DNA of 64,000 nucleotides from Neotamlana nanhaiensis. Its GTDB lineage: Bacteria > Bacteroidota > Bacteroidia > Flavobacteriales > Flavobacteriaceae. Each line of letters starts with the position of its first letter. Position 1 is the stretch's first letter. The stretch lies in the NCBI RefSeq assembly GCF_000943555.1, contig NZ_JTDV01000001.1:682001-746000 (forward strand), in the 5' to 3' direction. The position numbers and the translations under genes are program-made. Under the pieces are notes generated by a model, which had not been told where the DNA came from, ran no database searches, and was given only the letters and a program-made list of their open reading frames with translations. Shown here in pieces: positions 63,950 through 64,000 of the stretch.

Positions 63950-64000
63950 TTATTTTTAGTTTTTAAATTGTTAAGCCCAAAAAACTAAGCCCTAATTTCA

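Overview
The window is AT-rich DNA of a Bacteroidota bacterium, most likely a Flavobacteriaceae member. The evidence is paired SusC/SusD genes, giant hybrid two-component regulators, type IX secretion (T9SS) C-terminal sorting domains, many SPII lipoproteins, and start codons without clear Shine-Dalgarno sequences. The genus cannot be fixed from the sequence. Nearly everything is on the minus strand.

Layout. (1) 16-20051 is polysaccharide utilization locus 1 (PUL1). Read in the direction of transcription it has a hybrid two-component regulator (HTCS), a BNR_4 beta-propeller candidate lyase, a GH105, a 10-bp tandem-repeat array, a GH2 beta-galactosidase, SusC, SusD, two surface glycan-binding lipoproteins, a GH16 and a zincin-like lipoprotein. 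(2) 20058-32539 is mostly not glycan-related: a sigma54-type response regulator, an MscS channel and an ABC-2 exporter pair (all tightly linked to the HTCS), then dnaJ-grpE, a YceI lipoprotein, and a molybdenum hydroxylase operon with its cytochrome, divergent from XdhC and MocA-like maturation genes. (3) 33096-63949 is PUL2: a divergent HTCS/SusC pair, SusD, GH115, GH2, GH105, a broken GH43, three T9SS-secreted proteins (a RICIN/LamG candidate hydrolase, a stand-alone binding module and a GH128-like multidomain enzyme), a DUF2264 protein and a second GH115.

How it works together. No sulfatase appears anywhere, which argues against ulvan, porphyran, carrageenan or fucoidan. GH115, GH105, GH2 beta-galactosidase, GH16, a BNR_4 propeller of the PL24/PL25/PL27/GH145 type, a DUF2264 protein and a GH43 remnant best fit a glucuronate- and rhamnose-capped galactan such as type II arabinogalactan or arabinogalactan protein (inference). 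On that model surface and T9SS proteins cut and bind the polymer, SusCD imports oligomers, the propeller and GH105 remove Rha-GlcA caps in two steps, GH115 removes glucuronate, and GH2 trims galactose in the periplasm. The HTCSs sense the released oligosaccharides.

The most unusual items are: a PUL-encoded zincin-like lipoprotein with the spacing HExxHxxGxxxH; a perfectly phased 10-bp tandem array in front of a GH2 gene; an HTCS at the end of a core-like operon; an NtrC-type regulator without a DNA-binding domain; a GH128-like enzyme with an internal beta/gamma-crystallin-like module; an unclassified secreted TIM-barrel-like enzyme with ricin and LamG modules; a decayed GH43; and a 42-codon ORF with its own terminator.
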